Shown here: one piece after another, positions 26,302-35,256 of the stretch
Layout: each line of letters starts with the position of its first letter
Numbering within the stretch: the stretch's first letter is position 1
Source of the DNA: Streptomyces eurythermus
GTDB taxonomy: Bacteria > Actinomycetota > Actinomycetes > Streptomycetales > Streptomycetaceae
Reading direction: 5' to 3'
DNA: 64,000 nt
Assembly: GCF_014649115.1 (NCBI RefSeq)
Contig: NZ_BMSK01000013.1
Span: forward strand, 1-64,000
Translations under genes and position numbers: made by a program
Notes under the pieces: generated by a model
Database searches by the model: none
The model's input: the letters and a program-made list of their open reading frames with translations, nothing else
What the model was told of the DNA's origin: nothing

Positions 26302-27978
26302 ATGGCACAGGCCGCCGAGACCGCGCGGACCGTCATCCTGACCGTGGACGACGACCCGGGGGTCTCCCGTGCCGTCGCCCGCGACCTCAGGCGGCGCTAC
26401 GGCGGGTCGTACCGCGTCGTGCGCGCCGAGTCCGGCGAGTCCGCGCTCGCCGCGCTGCGCGAGCTGAAGCTGCGCGGGGACCTGGTGGCGGTGATCCTGG
26501 CCGACTACCGCATGCCCCGGATGAACGGCATCGAGTTCCTGGAACAGGCCCTGGACGTGTACCCGGGCGCGCGCCGGGTGCTGCTGACCGCGTACGCGGA
26601 CACGCACGCGGCGATCGACGCCATCAACGTCGTCGACCTCGACCACTATCTCCTCAAGCCCTGGGACCCGCCCGAGGAGAAGCTCTACCCGGTCCTCGAC
26701 GACCTCCTCCAGGCCTGGCGCTCCAGCGCGTACAAGCCGGTGCCCAGCACCAAGGTCGTCGGGCACCGCTGGTCGGCGCGGTCCTCGGCGGTGCGCGAGT
26801 TCCTGGCCCGCAACCAGGTGCCGTACCGCTGGTACTCGGTGGAGGAGCCGGAGGGGCGGCGGCTGCTGGCCGCCGCCGGGCAGGACGGGCAGCGGCTGCC
26901 GCTGGTGGTGACCCCGGACGGCACGGCCCTGGTGGAGCCCGAGGCGCCCGAGCTGGCGGCGCGGGTGGGGCTCGCGACGACACCGGCGGCCGACTTCTAC
27001 GACCTGGTGGTGATCGGCGGCGGCCCGGCCGGGCTCGGCGCGGCCGTGTACGGCGCCTCCGAGGGCCTGAGGACGGTGCTGGTGGAGCGGTCGGCGACCG
27101 GCGGGCAGGCCGGGCAGAGCTCCCGGATCGAGAACTACCTCGGCTTCCCCGACGGGGTCTCCGGCGCCCAGCTCACCGACCGGGCGCGGCGGCAGGCCGC
27201 CAAGTTCGGCGCCGAGCTGCTGACCGCCCGCGAGGTCACAGGACTCGAGGCGAACGGCGCCGCCCGGATCGTACGGTTCGCGGACGGCTCGGCGATCGCC
27301 GCGCACAGCGTGATCCTGGCGACCGGGGTGCAGTACCGGCAGCTGCCGGCCGCGGGCTGCGCGGACCTGACCGGGTGCGGGGTGTTCTACGGCTCGGCGC
27401 TGACCGAGGCCGCCTCCTGCGAGGGGCAGGACGTGTACATCGTCGGCGGCGCCAACTCGGCGGGCCAGGCGGCGATGTACCTGTCCCGGTTCGCCAAGTC
27501 GGTGACGCTGCTGGTGCGCGGTCCTGATCTGTCGGCGTCGATGTCGCACTACCTGATCCAGCAGATCGAGGACGCCCCGAACATCTCGGTGCGCTGCCAC
27601 ACGGTGGTCGACGAGGCGCACGGCACCGGCCGGCTGGAAGAGCTGACGCTGCGCCACACGGTGACCGGCGAGCGTGAACGGGTCGGCACCCGCTGGGTGT
27701 TCGTGTTCATCGGCGCCGCCCCACTGACCGACTGGCTGGGCGAGACGGTGCTGCGCGACGAGCGCGGGTTCATCCTGGCCGGGCCCGATCTGACCGCCGA
27801 CGGACGGCCGCCGGCCGGCTGGGAGCTGGACCGGCCGCCGTACCACCTGGAGACCAGCGTGCCCGGCGTGTTCGTCGCCGGGGACGCGCGCGCCGAGTCC
27901 GCCAAGCGGGTCGCGTCCGCCGTCGGAGAGGGAGCCATGGCCGTGATGCTCGTCCACCGGTATCTGGAGCAGTCGTGA
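26302..27978 (+). CDS. Fused response-regulator receiver / thioredoxin-reductase-like flavoprotein
   Basis: 558 residues. Residues 10-135 are a CheY-like receiver with acidic pocket VDDD (15-18) and phospho-acceptor D68 (LADYRMPRMNG). About 150-225 looks glutaredoxin/thioredoxin-like but has no active-site Cys. The rest is a TrxR-type flavoprotein: VVIGGGPAGLGAAVYG for FAD, VYIVGGANSAGQAAMY for NAD(P)H, and VFVAGDAR. The canonical CxxC of TrxR is absent; the equivalent place reads DLTGCGVFYGS. It therefore probably senses or relays redox state and is not a standard thioredoxin reductase. The start at 26302 follows GTGGGGAG. It overlaps the kinase gene by GTGA. Confidence 0.9.
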   Translation: MAQAAETARTVILTVDDDPGVSRAVARDLRRRYGGSYRVVRAESGESALAALRELKLRGDLVAVILADYRMPRMNGIEFLEQALDVYPGARRVLLTAYADTHAAIDAINVVDLDHYLLKPWDPPEEKLYPVLDDLLQAWRSSAYKPVPSTKVVGHRWSARSSAVREFLARNQVPYRWYSVEEPEGRRLLAAAGQDGQRLPLVVTPDGTALVEPEAPELAARVGLATTPAADFYDLVVIGGGPAGLGAAVYGASEGLRTVLVERSATGGQAGQSSRIENYLGFPDGVSGAQLTDRARRQAAKFGAELLTAREVTGLEANGAARIVRFADGSAIAAHSVILATGVQYRQLPAAGCADLTGCGVFYGSALTEAASCEGQDVYIVGGANSAGQAAMYLSRFAKSVTLLVRGPDLSASMSHYLIQQIEDAPNISVRCHTVVDEAHGTGRLEELTLRHTVTGERERVGTRWVFVFIGAAPLTDWLGETVLRDERGFILAGPDLTADGRPPAGWELDRPPYHLETSVPGVFVAGDARAESAKRVASAVGEGAMAVMLVHRYLEQS

Positions 27979-29426
27979 GCGGGCGGGCCCTGCCGTGCAG
28001 CCCCAGGGAGATCGGCTCCCTGTTCCTCTTCGAGAAGCTGAGCCCCGAGCAGCTCGGCCGGCTGTGCGCGGCGGGCCGGGTGGAGCTGTTCGAGCCCGGC
28101 CCGGTGTACACCGAGGGCGACCCCGCCACCTGCTTCTTCGTGATGATCGAGGGCACGGTGGTGCTGTCCCGGCGGGTCGGCGCCGACGAGGTGGAGGTCA
28201 CCCGGACCTCGCAGCGCGGGGTGTACGCGGGCGCGATGCAGGCCTATCTCGGCGACCGGGTGCGGCAGGTGTACCGCAACTCGATGCGGGTCACCGAGCC
28301 GACGCGGTTCTTCGTGCTGCCGGCGGACACCTTCGCGGACGTGATGCGCGAGTGGTTCCCGATGGCCGTGCACCTGCTGGAGGGCCTGTTCTTCGGCTCG
28401 AAGAACCTCCAGGCGGTGATCGGCCAGCGGGAACGGCTGCTGGCGCTGGGCTCGTTGTCGGCCGGGCTCACGCACGAGCTGAACAACCCGGCGGCGGCAG
28501 CGGTCCGGGCGACGGCCACGCTGCGCGAGCGGGTCGCGAAGATGCGGCACAAACTCGGCCTGATCGCCGGGGGCCCCTTCTCCCGGGAGGTGCTGGCGAG
28601 CCTGGTGGAGATCCAGGAGCGGACCGCGGAGCGGGTGGCCAAGGCGCCGGCGCTCAGCCCGCTGGAGGCGTCCGACCGGGAGGACGCGCTCACCGACTGG
28701 CTGGAGGAGCACGGCATCGGCCACGGCTGGCAGCTGGCGCCCGCCTTCGTGCAGGCCGGACTCGACGTGGACTGGCTGGAGCGGGTCGCGGCGGCGGTGG
28801 GCGAGGAGATCCTGCCGAACGCGGTGGGCTGGCTCAACTACACCGTGGAGACCGAGTTGTTGATGAACGAGATCGAGGACTCCACCGCCCGCATCTCGCA
28901 CCTGGTCGACGCGGCCAAGCAGTACGCGCAGCTGGACCGGGCGCCGTACCGGGTGGTGGACGTGCACGAACTCCTCGACAGCACGCTGCTGATGCTGTCC
29001 GGGAAGCTGGGGCCGGGCATCGAGGTCGTCAAGGACTACGACCGCGCGCTGCCGCCGGTGCCCGCCTATCCGGCGGAGCTGAACCAGGTGTGGACCAACC
29101 TCGTCGACAACGCGGTGTCCGCGATGAACGGCGCTGGCGGACAGGGCACCCTGACCGTGCGGACGGCACGCGACCACGAGCGGCTGCTGGTGGAGTTCCG
29201 GGACACCGGGCCCGGAATCCCGCCGGAGATCAAGGACCGGATCTTCGACCCCTTCTTCACCACCAAGCCGGTCGGCGAGGGCACCGGGCTGGGACTGGAC
29301 ATCTCCTGGCGGATCGTCGTCAACAAGCACCACGGCAGCCTGCGGGTGGAGTCGGTGCCCGGCGACACCCGCTTCCAGGTGCTGCTGCCGCTGACCGCCG
29401 AACCGCCCGAGGAGGAGCCGGTATGA
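27975..29426 (+). CDS. Sensor histidine kinase with N-terminal cyclic-nucleotide-binding domain
   Basis: 483-residue soluble kinase. Residues about 8-135 form a Crp-like sensor (PGPVYTEGDPATCFFVMIEG). The phospho-acceptor H167 is in LSAGLTHELNNPAAAAV, an alpha-helical region follows, and the GHKL ATPase has N-box NQVWTNLVDNAVSAM, DTGPGIP and GEGTGLGLDISW. There are no membrane segments, so the signal is intracellular. The GTG overlaps the stop of the receiver fusion and its own stop overlaps the next ATG, so all three are translationally coupled. The receiver upstream is the obvious phosphotransfer partner. Confidence 0.93.
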   Translation: MSGRALPCSPREIGSLFLFEKLSPEQLGRLCAAGRVELFEPGPVYTEGDPATCFFVMIEGTVVLSRRVGADEVEVTRTSQRGVYAGAMQAYLGDRVRQVYRNSMRVTEPTRFFVLPADTFADVMREWFPMAVHLLEGLFFGSKNLQAVIGQRERLLALGSLSAGLTHELNNPAAAAVRATATLRERVAKMRHKLGLIAGGPFSREVLASLVEIQERTAERVAKAPALSPLEASDREDALTDWLEEHGIGHGWQLAPAFVQAGLDVDWLERVAAAVGEEILPNAVGWLNYTVETELLMNEIEDSTARISHLVDAAKQYAQLDRAPYRVVDVHELLDSTLLMLSGKLGPGIEVVKDYDRALPPVPAYPAELNQVWTNLVDNAVSAMNGAGGQGTLTVRTARDHERLLVEFRDTGPGIPPEIKDRIFDPFFTTKPVGEGTGLGLDISWRIVVNKHHGSLRVESVPGDTRFQVLLPLTAEPPEEEPV

Positions 29427-29782
29427 ACGACGCCGAGGGAGTAAGGGGAATCGACCCGGCCGTGCCGCCGAGCGGGCCGGGCTGCGTGGAGTGCGAGGAG
29501 GCGGGCGGCTGGTGGTTCCATCTGCGCCGTTGCGCGCTGTGCGGGCACATCGGCTGCTGCGACGACTCCCCGTCCCGGCACGCCACCGCCCACTTCCGGG
29601 CGACCGGGCACCCGGTGATCCGCAGTTTCGAGCCGGGCGAGGGCTGGTTCTGGAACTACGCCACCGAGGAGCTGTACACCTCCGGGCCCGTCCTCGCTCC
29701 CCCGGAGAGCCGGCCGGCCGGCCAGCCGGTGCCGGGTCCGGCGGGGCGGGTGCCCGACGACTGGGCGCGGAACCTGCGCTGA
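29423..29782 (+). CDS. UBP-type zinc finger protein
   Basis: 119-residue protein centred on a zf-UBP (BUZ) domain: CVECEEAGGWWFHLRRCALC, GHIGCCDDSPSRHATAHF, TGHPVIRSFEPGEGWFWN. All Cys and His positions expected for zinc are present. In eukaryotic deubiquitinases this fold grips the free C-terminal Gly-Gly of ubiquitin; the bacterial ligand is unknown. The ATG overlaps the kinase stop (ATGA), tying it to the receiver/kinase pair. The C-terminal 35 residues are Pro-rich and probably disordered. Confidence 0.92.
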   Translation: MNDAEGVRGIDPAVPPSGPGCVECEEAGGWWFHLRRCALCGHIGCCDDSPSRHATAHFRATGHPVIRSFEPGEGWFWNYATEELYTSGPVLAPPESRPAGQPVPGPAGRVPDDWARNLR

Positions 29783-29799
29783 CACGGGTGCGGACGGGC

Positions 29800-29826
29800 G
29801 GATGCCCCGCGCGGGGCGGGGCATCC
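29800..29826. terminator. Bidirectional terminator hairpin
   Basis: GGATGCCCCGC (29800-29810) pairs perfectly with GCGGGGCATCC (29816-29826) around a 5-base loop. It lies between the zinc-finger cassette and the convergent protease gene, whose stop is at 29855. No T-tract, as is usual in Streptomyces. Confidence 0.7.
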
Positions 29827-29854
29827 GGTGGTGCTGGGGTTCCCGTGCCGTCCG

Positions 29855-31642
29855 TCAGTGGCGGGCGCGCGGGGTGTTGGCGGCGGTGACGTTCACCGCG
29901 GCCCAGGACTTGTCGACCGTCTTGTACTCGGTGCTGTTCGCGCCGTACAGGTCCTTGGCCGCCTTCAGCGTCGCGGTGCGCGCCTGGTGGAAGTCGGTGC
30001 TGGAGACCATGTAGCGGGTGAGCGCCCGGTAGTAGATGGCGGTCGCCTTGGCCCGGCCGATGCCCTTGACCTGGAGGTTGCCGTAGGTCGGCGAGTTGTA
30101 CGTGACGTCGCCGATCTTCTTCTTGCCGCTGCCCTCGGCGAGCAGGTAGTAGGCGTGCGAGGAGACACCGGAACCGGCGTGCACCTCCATGTCGTAGAGC
30201 TTCGGCGACCAGTAGTCGACGGTGCCCTCGAGCTTGTCCAGCGACGGGCGGTCCAGGCGGCGCAGGAACTTCTGCGCGAGGCCCAGCTTCTCGCCGACCA
30301 GGTAGTCCGGGGTGTCCTTCGCGTTCTTGGCGTAGAACTCGACGTTCGAGCCGAAGATGTCCGCGAGCGACTCGTTCAGCGAGCCCGGCTCGCCGTACTG
30401 GTTGCCGTCGGCGTCGACGAAGGTCGGCTGGAGGTTGGCGGTCGCCTCCACCACGCCGTGGGTCAGCTCGTGACCCGTGACGTCGAGGACGACGAGCGGC
30501 TTCTTGAACATCTGGCCGTCGCCGTCGCCGTACAGCATGCAGTTGCAGGTGGGGTCCCAGAAGGCGTTGGCGACCTTCTTGCCCCAGTGGACCATCGCCT
30601 GGGCGGCCTTGCTGTTGTTGCGGATGCCCTTGCGCTGGAACGTGGACTTGTAGAAGTCCAGCGTCTTGGTGACGCCGTACTGGGCGTCGGCGGCGACCGT
30701 GACCCGGCTGCTGGTCGCGCCGTTGCCCCACACGTTGGTCGTGTTGGTGAACTTGGCGCCGGAGCCGAACTTCTCGGTGTACGAGCCCTTGGCGTCCCGG
30801 GTCTCGGTGCCGTACCGGCTGGGGTCCTTGAGCTGGTAGTGACCGCGCGAGGTCTGCGTCGTGGTGAGGCCGACGGTGCCCACGAAGAGGGTCTTGCCGG
30901 TTCCCTTGGCGGCCGACGGGTAGCTCGTGGCGCCGGTGGCGCCCGAGCCGGCCAGGCCGGAGGCGGCCGCCGCGGAAGCGGTGCCGGTGGCCGGGTCGAG
31001 GGTCTCGCCGCGCTCGCGCAGGGCGTCGAGCAGCTTCGGCGACAGGAACTCGTCCCGGGTGGGCGTGTTGCTGCGCACCTTGCCGGTGACCGCGTCGACG
31101 ACGACCGTGCGGGCGGTGTCCTGGTCGGTGACGGTGACCTGGTAGGCCAGCGCGGAGGCGCCGGCCCGGGCGTCCACCACGAGCCGGGCGCCGCTCGCGT
31201 CGCCCTTCGCGGCCCGGGCGGCCGTGGCGGCGGCCTGGGCGGCCGTCAGCCTGGCCTTGGCGGCGGCGGGTTCGACCGGGTGGCCGGCCGCGCGGGTCAC
31301 GCCGGTGTAGCCGAGCTTGCCGTCGAGGTGGACGACGAGGTCGCCGCCGAGCACCGGCAGGCCGTCGTGGGTGCGGGCGAAGCGGACGTGCCGCGCGCCC
31401 TCGGGGTCGAGCATGACGTCCTGGGCGTGCAGTTCGTCGCCCTTGGAGACGCCGGTCGCCGAGGCGTGCGCGAAGGCCGCGGTGCGCGCGGCCTCCACCA
31501 CCACCGCGGCGTTCGAGGAGGCCGAGGCGGTGGCGTGCCGCTCCCCCGTGCCGGGACCCGCGAAGGCCGTACCGGCCAGGCCGGTGGCAGCCGTCGCCAC
31601 CGCGACGGCCACCGCCACGGTGCGTATGTGCGGTCTACGCAA
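29855..31642 (-). CDS. Secreted M4 (thermolysin-like) metallopeptidase
   Basis: 595-residue secreted zinc protease precursor. A signal peptide (TVAVAVAVATAATGLAGTAF) is followed by an FTP/PepSY-type propeptide to about residue 250, then the peptidase. Zinc ligands H391 and H395 are in GHELTHGVVEA with catalytic E392, and E424 in NESLADIFG is the third ligand; the spacing is longer than in thermolysin because of an insert after the HELTH helix. SGVSSHAYYLLAEG carries the transition-state His. The start is TTG at 31642 with GAAGGAA 11 bases upstream; no better in-frame start is visible. Confidence 0.93.
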   Translation of the reverse strand: MRRPHIRTVAVAVAVATAATGLAGTAFAGPGTGERHATASASSNAAVVVEAARTAAFAHASATGVSKGDELHAQDVMLDPEGARHVRFARTHDGLPVLGGDLVVHLDGKLGYTGVTRAAGHPVEPAAAKARLTAAQAAATAARAAKGDASGARLVVDARAGASALAYQVTVTDQDTARTVVVDAVTGKVRSNTPTRDEFLSPKLLDALRERGETLDPATGTASAAAASGLAGSGATGATSYPSAAKGTGKTLFVGTVGLTTTQTSRGHYQLKDPSRYGTETRDAKGSYTEKFGSGAKFTNTTNVWGNGATSSRVTVAADAQYGVTKTLDFYKSTFQRKGIRNNSKAAQAMVHWGKKVANAFWDPTCNCMLYGDGDGQMFKKPLVVLDVTGHELTHGVVEATANLQPTFVDADGNQYGEPGSLNESLADIFGSNVEFYAKNAKDTPDYLVGEKLGLAQKFLRRLDRPSLDKLEGTVDYWSPKLYDMEVHAGSGVSSHAYYLLAEGSGKKKIGDVTYNSPTYGNLQVKGIGRAKATAIYYRALTRYMVSSTDFHQARTATLKAAKDLYGANSTEYKTVDKSWAAVNVTAANTPRARH

Positions 31643-31951
31643 TCTGATCAGGGTTCCTTCGTACGCAGGCGGCCGAGGTCGTCAACCGCCTTGAGACATG
31701 GCGCGGTTGCGCGCCACGGGGGCTGGTCTGGCCCCGGGGGTAACCCTTGCCGATCAGTCATGCGCACGTAAAGCCGGAATGATCCACTTCGTGAACCTCT
31801 ATGGCAATCCTTTACACATGGGAGCCACAGAGTGATCACAACATGACCCCTCGTGTGTCGACTGGGGAGACGGGGTTCTTGTCGCCTAGGTTCCCAGGGC
31901 GGAATGTGACCGATATCGCATCAGGAACCGACCGGACGGAAGTGGGTAGGG
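31643..31951. other. 309-base divergent promoter region of two secreted hydrolases
   Basis: Separates the divergent M4 protease and serine hydrolase genes. It is clearly less GC-rich between about 31755 and 31860, where both promoters should lie. It contains the sequence TGATCACAACATGA but no consensus -35/-10 pair or hairpin that I would defend. Confidence 0.5.
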
Positions 31952-33235
31952 ATGGTCTCGGCAACTGTGGGGCGGGCAGGGGTACTCGGCGCGGTCGCGC
32001 TGTCGCTGCTCGCGGTCCCGGCGCGGGCGGCGACCGGGACGCCGGACGCACCGGCGACGGCGGCACGGCAGGCGGCGGCAACTCCCGCGACGGTGGGACG
32101 GCAAGCAGCGGTGACGTCGGCACGGCAGGCGGCGACGGCGGCGGCACGGCTGGCGGCGGCAACTCCGGCGACGGCGCCGCGCGGCCCGGCCGCGGCGGCG
32201 CTGCCGGCGCCCGACACCGCGGGCCTGGCCGCGGTGTTGCGCTCGGTGGTGGCCCAGGGGGCGCCGGGGGCGCTGGCCCGGATCGACGACCACGGACGGA
32301 CCTACCGGGTCACCCGCGGTGTCGCCGACCGCGTCACCGGACGGGCCATCAGCACCGGTGACCGGTTCCGGATCGGCAGCGTCACCAAGACCTTCACGAC
32401 GGTGGTGCTGCTCCAGCTCGTCGACGAACACCGGCTCGCGCTGGACGCGCCGGTCAACCGCTATCTGCCGGGCCTGCTGCCGGACGACCGGATCACCGTG
32501 CGCCATCTGCTGAGCCACCGCAGCGGGCTGTACGACTACAGCGACGACATGTTCGCCGCGAGCGTCTCCGGCTTCGAGGCCGTCCGTAAAAAGGTCTTCA
32601 CCTACCGGCAGTTGGTCGCCCTCTCCCTGAAGAAGCCCCGCACCAACGCGCCCGGCGCCGCCTACTCCTACTCCAACACCAACTTCGTCGTCGCCGGGCT
32701 GCTCGTCGAGAAGCTCACCGGGCAGCCGGTGCGAACCGCCTACCGGAACCGGATCGTCAAGCCGCTGAAGCTGACCGACACCTTCTACGTCCACCCGGAC
32801 ACCGCGATCCCCGGCCGGCACACCCGCGGATATCTGACCCCGGACCGCGCGGGCGCCCCGCTGGTCGACGCGACCGCCCAGACCGTGTCCTGGGCGCAGA
32901 GCGCCGGGGCGGTCATCTCCAGCGCCCGGGACCTCGACGTCTTCTACGGCGCGCTGCTCAAGGGCAGGCTGCTGTCCGCCGCGCGGCTCGCCGACATGGA
33001 GCGGTTCACCAAGGTGAACAGCACGACGGCGTACGGCCTCGGGCTGCGGCGGCGCGATCTGTCCTGCGGGGTGTCGGTGTACGGGCACACGGGGGCGGTG
33101 CAGGGCTACTACACCTACGCGTTCGGCACGAAGGACGGCGGGCGGACCCTCACGGCCATGGCCAACACCTCGAACAACGCCAAGGTGCTCAACACCCTGG
33201 CCGGGGCGCTGGAGTCGGCGTTCTGCGGGAAGTGA
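31952..33235 (+). CDS. Secreted serine hydrolase, class C beta-lactamase / D-Ala-D-Ala carboxypeptidase fold
   Basis: 427-residue precursor. A signal peptide (GVLGAVALSLLAVPARAATG) leads into a 60-residue Ala/Thr/Arg-rich linker with repeated RQAA and AATPAT units, then the catalytic domain. The active-site triad of the family is present: S143 and K146 (SVTK), Y240-S241-N242 (YSN), and H379-T380-G381 (HTG, replacing KTG). This is the pattern of secreted R61-like DD-peptidases and esterases. No penicillin resistance can be inferred. Divergent from the M4 protease gene. Confidence 0.9.
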   Translation: MVSATVGRAGVLGAVALSLLAVPARAATGTPDAPATAARQAAATPATVGRQAAVTSARQAATAAARLAAATPATAPRGPAAAALPAPDTAGLAAVLRSVVAQGAPGALARIDDHGRTYRVTRGVADRVTGRAISTGDRFRIGSVTKTFTTVVLLQLVDEHRLALDAPVNRYLPGLLPDDRITVRHLLSHRSGLYDYSDDMFAASVSGFEAVRKKVFTYRQLVALSLKKPRTNAPGAAYSYSNTNFVVAGLLVEKLTGQPVRTAYRNRIVKPLKLTDTFYVHPDTAIPGRHTRGYLTPDRAGAPLVDATAQTVSWAQSAGAVISSARDLDVFYGALLKGRLLSAARLADMERFTKVNSTTAYGLGLRRRDLSCGVSVYGHTGAVQGYYTYAFGTKDGGRTLTAMANTSNNAKVLNTLAGALESAFCGK

Positions 33236-33297
33236 CCGGCGGGTGGCCCGACCGACACGCACGGTGATCTTGGCGGAACCAGGCCGTCCGGGACACC

Positions 33298-33984
33298 ATG
33301 CCCTGCATGAAGGGTGATCTCTTTTCCAGTCAGCACGTGGTGCAGCCGGCCGTGGCGCCGGGAATGTCCGTCGAGAACGCCAAGTGCGTCAAGTACGCGG
33401 TGAACGGCGAGATGTACGCCCGGCAGGGCGCGATGGTCGCCTACCGCGGCGACTTGGTGTTCGAGCGCAAGGGGCAGGGCGTCGGCGGCATGCTCAAGCG
33501 TGCGGTGACCGGTGAGGGACTGCCCCTGATGGCGGTGCGCGGACAGGGCGAGGCATGGTTCGCGCACGAGGCGCAGAACTGCTTCATCGTCGACGTCGAG
33601 CCCGGTGACCAGTTCACCGTCAACGGCCGCAACGTGCTGTGTTTCGACGCGTCGCTGTCGTACGAGATCAAGACGGTGAAGGGGTCGGGCATCACCGGCG
33701 GCGGCCTGTTCAACAGCGTGTTCACCGGGCAGGGCCGGCTCGGTCTGGTCTGCGAGGGCAACCCGCTGGTCATCCCCGTGTCCGAACAGGCGCCGGTGTA
33801 CGTCGACACGGACGCGGTGGTGGGCTGGACCACGCATCTGCGGACCTCGCTGCACCGTTCGCAGTCCATCGGCTCGATGCTGCGCGGCGGTTCCGGCGAG
33901 GCCGTGCAGCTGATGTTCCAGGGCGAGGGGTTCGTGGTGGTCCGCCCGAGCGAGCTGACGCCCCAGAAGAGCCAGCAGCACTGA
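33298..33984 (+). CDS. AIM24 family protein
   Basis: 228-residue protein made entirely of the AIM24 double-stranded beta-helix (VVAPGM-like N-terminus, then VEPGDQFTVNGRNVLCFDAS and SEQAPVYVDTDAVVGW). Bacterial AIM24 proteins are cytoplasmic and uncharacterised; the yeast namesake works in mitochondrial cristae. The ATG at 33298 is listed, but an in-frame ATG at 33307 (MKGDLFSSQ) is nearly as plausible and neither has a strong ribosome site. No operon partner is evident. Confidence 0.87.
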   Translation: MPCMKGDLFSSQHVVQPAVAPGMSVENAKCVKYAVNGEMYARQGAMVAYRGDLVFERKGQGVGGMLKRAVTGEGLPLMAVRGQGEAWFAHEAQNCFIVDVEPGDQFTVNGRNVLCFDASLSYEIKTVKGSGITGGGLFNSVFTGQGRLGLVCEGNPLVIPVSEQAPVYVDTDAVVGWTTHLRTSLHRSQSIGSMLRGGSGEAVQLMFQGEGFVVVRPSELTPQKSQQH

Positions 33985-34105
33985 GTCCGCCGGCACCGGG
34001 ACGCCGGAGGCGGCCATGATCCGGAACGGCGTTGACCGCCGCCCTCCCGGCGGGTCAAGGTGCGAGCGGTACGGCTCCCGACCCGTGCCGGAAGGATGAA
34101 GCGCC

Positions 34106-35089
34106 TTGAACGACATCTCGGACAGCACCCTGATCGGCCTGGCGGACATCGAAGCCGCCGCCCGGCACATCGCCGGCCACGTCGTCCGCACGCCGACGGT
34201 GCCGAGCCCGGGGCTCACCGCCCTGCTCGGCGCCCCCGTCACGGCCAAGCTCGAACTGCTCCAGCGCACCGGCTCGTTCAAGGCGCGCGGGGCCACGGCG
34301 AAGCTGCTGTCGCTGAGCGCGGCCGAGCGGGCGGCGGGCGTGGTCGCGGTCAGCGGCGGCAACCACGGGATCGCGCTCGCGGTGATGGCGGCGGCCCTCG
34401 ATGTGAAGGCGACCGTCGTCATGCCGCGCACCGCGCCCGCCCGCTCCCTCGCGCTCGTCGAGGAGGCCGGGGCGTCGGTGCGCCTGACCGACGGCATGGA
34501 CAGCGCCTTCGACCTGGTGACGCGGTTGCGGGACGAGGGGCTGACCCTGGTCCACCCGTTCGACGACCCGGCCGTGATCGCCGGACAGGGCACCGTGGGG
34601 CTGGAGCTGGCCGAGGACGCCGGGGAGCTGACCGATGTCGTCGTCAGCGTGGGCGGCGGCGGTCTGATCGCCGGGGTCGCGGCGGCCCTGCGCGCGCGGC
34701 GGCCGGGGGTACGGGTGTGGGGCGTGGAGACCGGCGGCGCGGAGGCGATGTCCGGCGCGCTCCGGGCGGGCGGTCCGGTGCGGGTGCCGTTGTCGTCCCT
34801 GGTCACCACGTTGAGCGCGCCCTCGGTGTCACGGCTGACGTACGACCATGTCTCGGCCCTCGTCGAGGAGGTCCTGGTGGTGCCGGACCGGGACGCGGTG
34901 CGCGGCTGTCTGGATCTCGCCGACCACGCCAAGGTGTGGGCCGAGCCGGCGGCGGGCTGTCTGCTGCCCGCGGCCCGGCAGGTGGTGGAGCGGGTCGGTG
35001 ACGGCGCCCGGATCGGGCTCGTGGTGTGCGGCGGCAACACCACCCCGTCGGAAATCATGGGCTGGGCCAACCGGTTCGGGCTGCTGTGA
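34106..35089 (+). CDS. PLP-dependent threonine/serine dehydratase-like ammonia-lyase
   Basis: 327-residue fold-type II PLP enzyme. The PLP lysine is in RTGSFKARGATAKLL, the cofactor asparagine block is VAVSGGNHGIALAVMA, and VSVGGGGLIAGVAAAL is the phosphate-binding glycine loop. No C-terminal ACT domain, so it is of the catabolic or hydroxyaspartate/serine dehydratase type and not biosynthetic IlvA. The start is TTG at 34106, nine bases after GAAGGA; a nearby ATG at 34096 is out of frame. Exact substrate undetermined. Confidence 0.88.
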   Translation: MNDISDSTLIGLADIEAAARHIAGHVVRTPTVPSPGLTALLGAPVTAKLELLQRTGSFKARGATAKLLSLSAAERAAGVVAVSGGNHGIALAVMAAALDVKATVVMPRTAPARSLALVEEAGASVRLTDGMDSAFDLVTRLRDEGLTLVHPFDDPAVIAGQGTVGLELAEDAGELTDVVVSVGGGGLIAGVAAALRARRPGVRVWGVETGGAEAMSGALRAGGPVRVPLSSLVTTLSAPSVSRLTYDHVSALVEEVLVVPDRDAVRGCLDLADHAKVWAEPAAGCLLPAARQVVERVGDGARIGLVVCGGNTTPSEIMGWANRFGLL

Positions 35090-35256
35090 GCGGCCGCCGG
35101 AGATCCACGCCGACCGCCTCCGCCTCCCCCACCCCACGCTGTCGGCCGGCTACCGCCCGTACGCGAACGCGCGCTCCCTGACCCCGTTCCGGGTGCCGCG
35201 GGGACGACCCGCGCCGTGGGCCGTTTTCCGGACGCCGAGCCGGGGACTCGCTGGAT

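Noticed and set aside
28473..29426. Calling the kinase and receiver fusion a classical two-component system
   Set aside because: The receiver lacks any DNA-binding or other known output domain; its output is the CxxC-less flavoprotein, so the standard label would mislead.
27549..30731. Minus-strand open frame of 1060 codons opposite the receiver/kinase/zinc-finger cassette
   Set aside because: Low-complexity translation, no family features, and it crosses the terminator and out-of-frame parts of the M4 protease gene.
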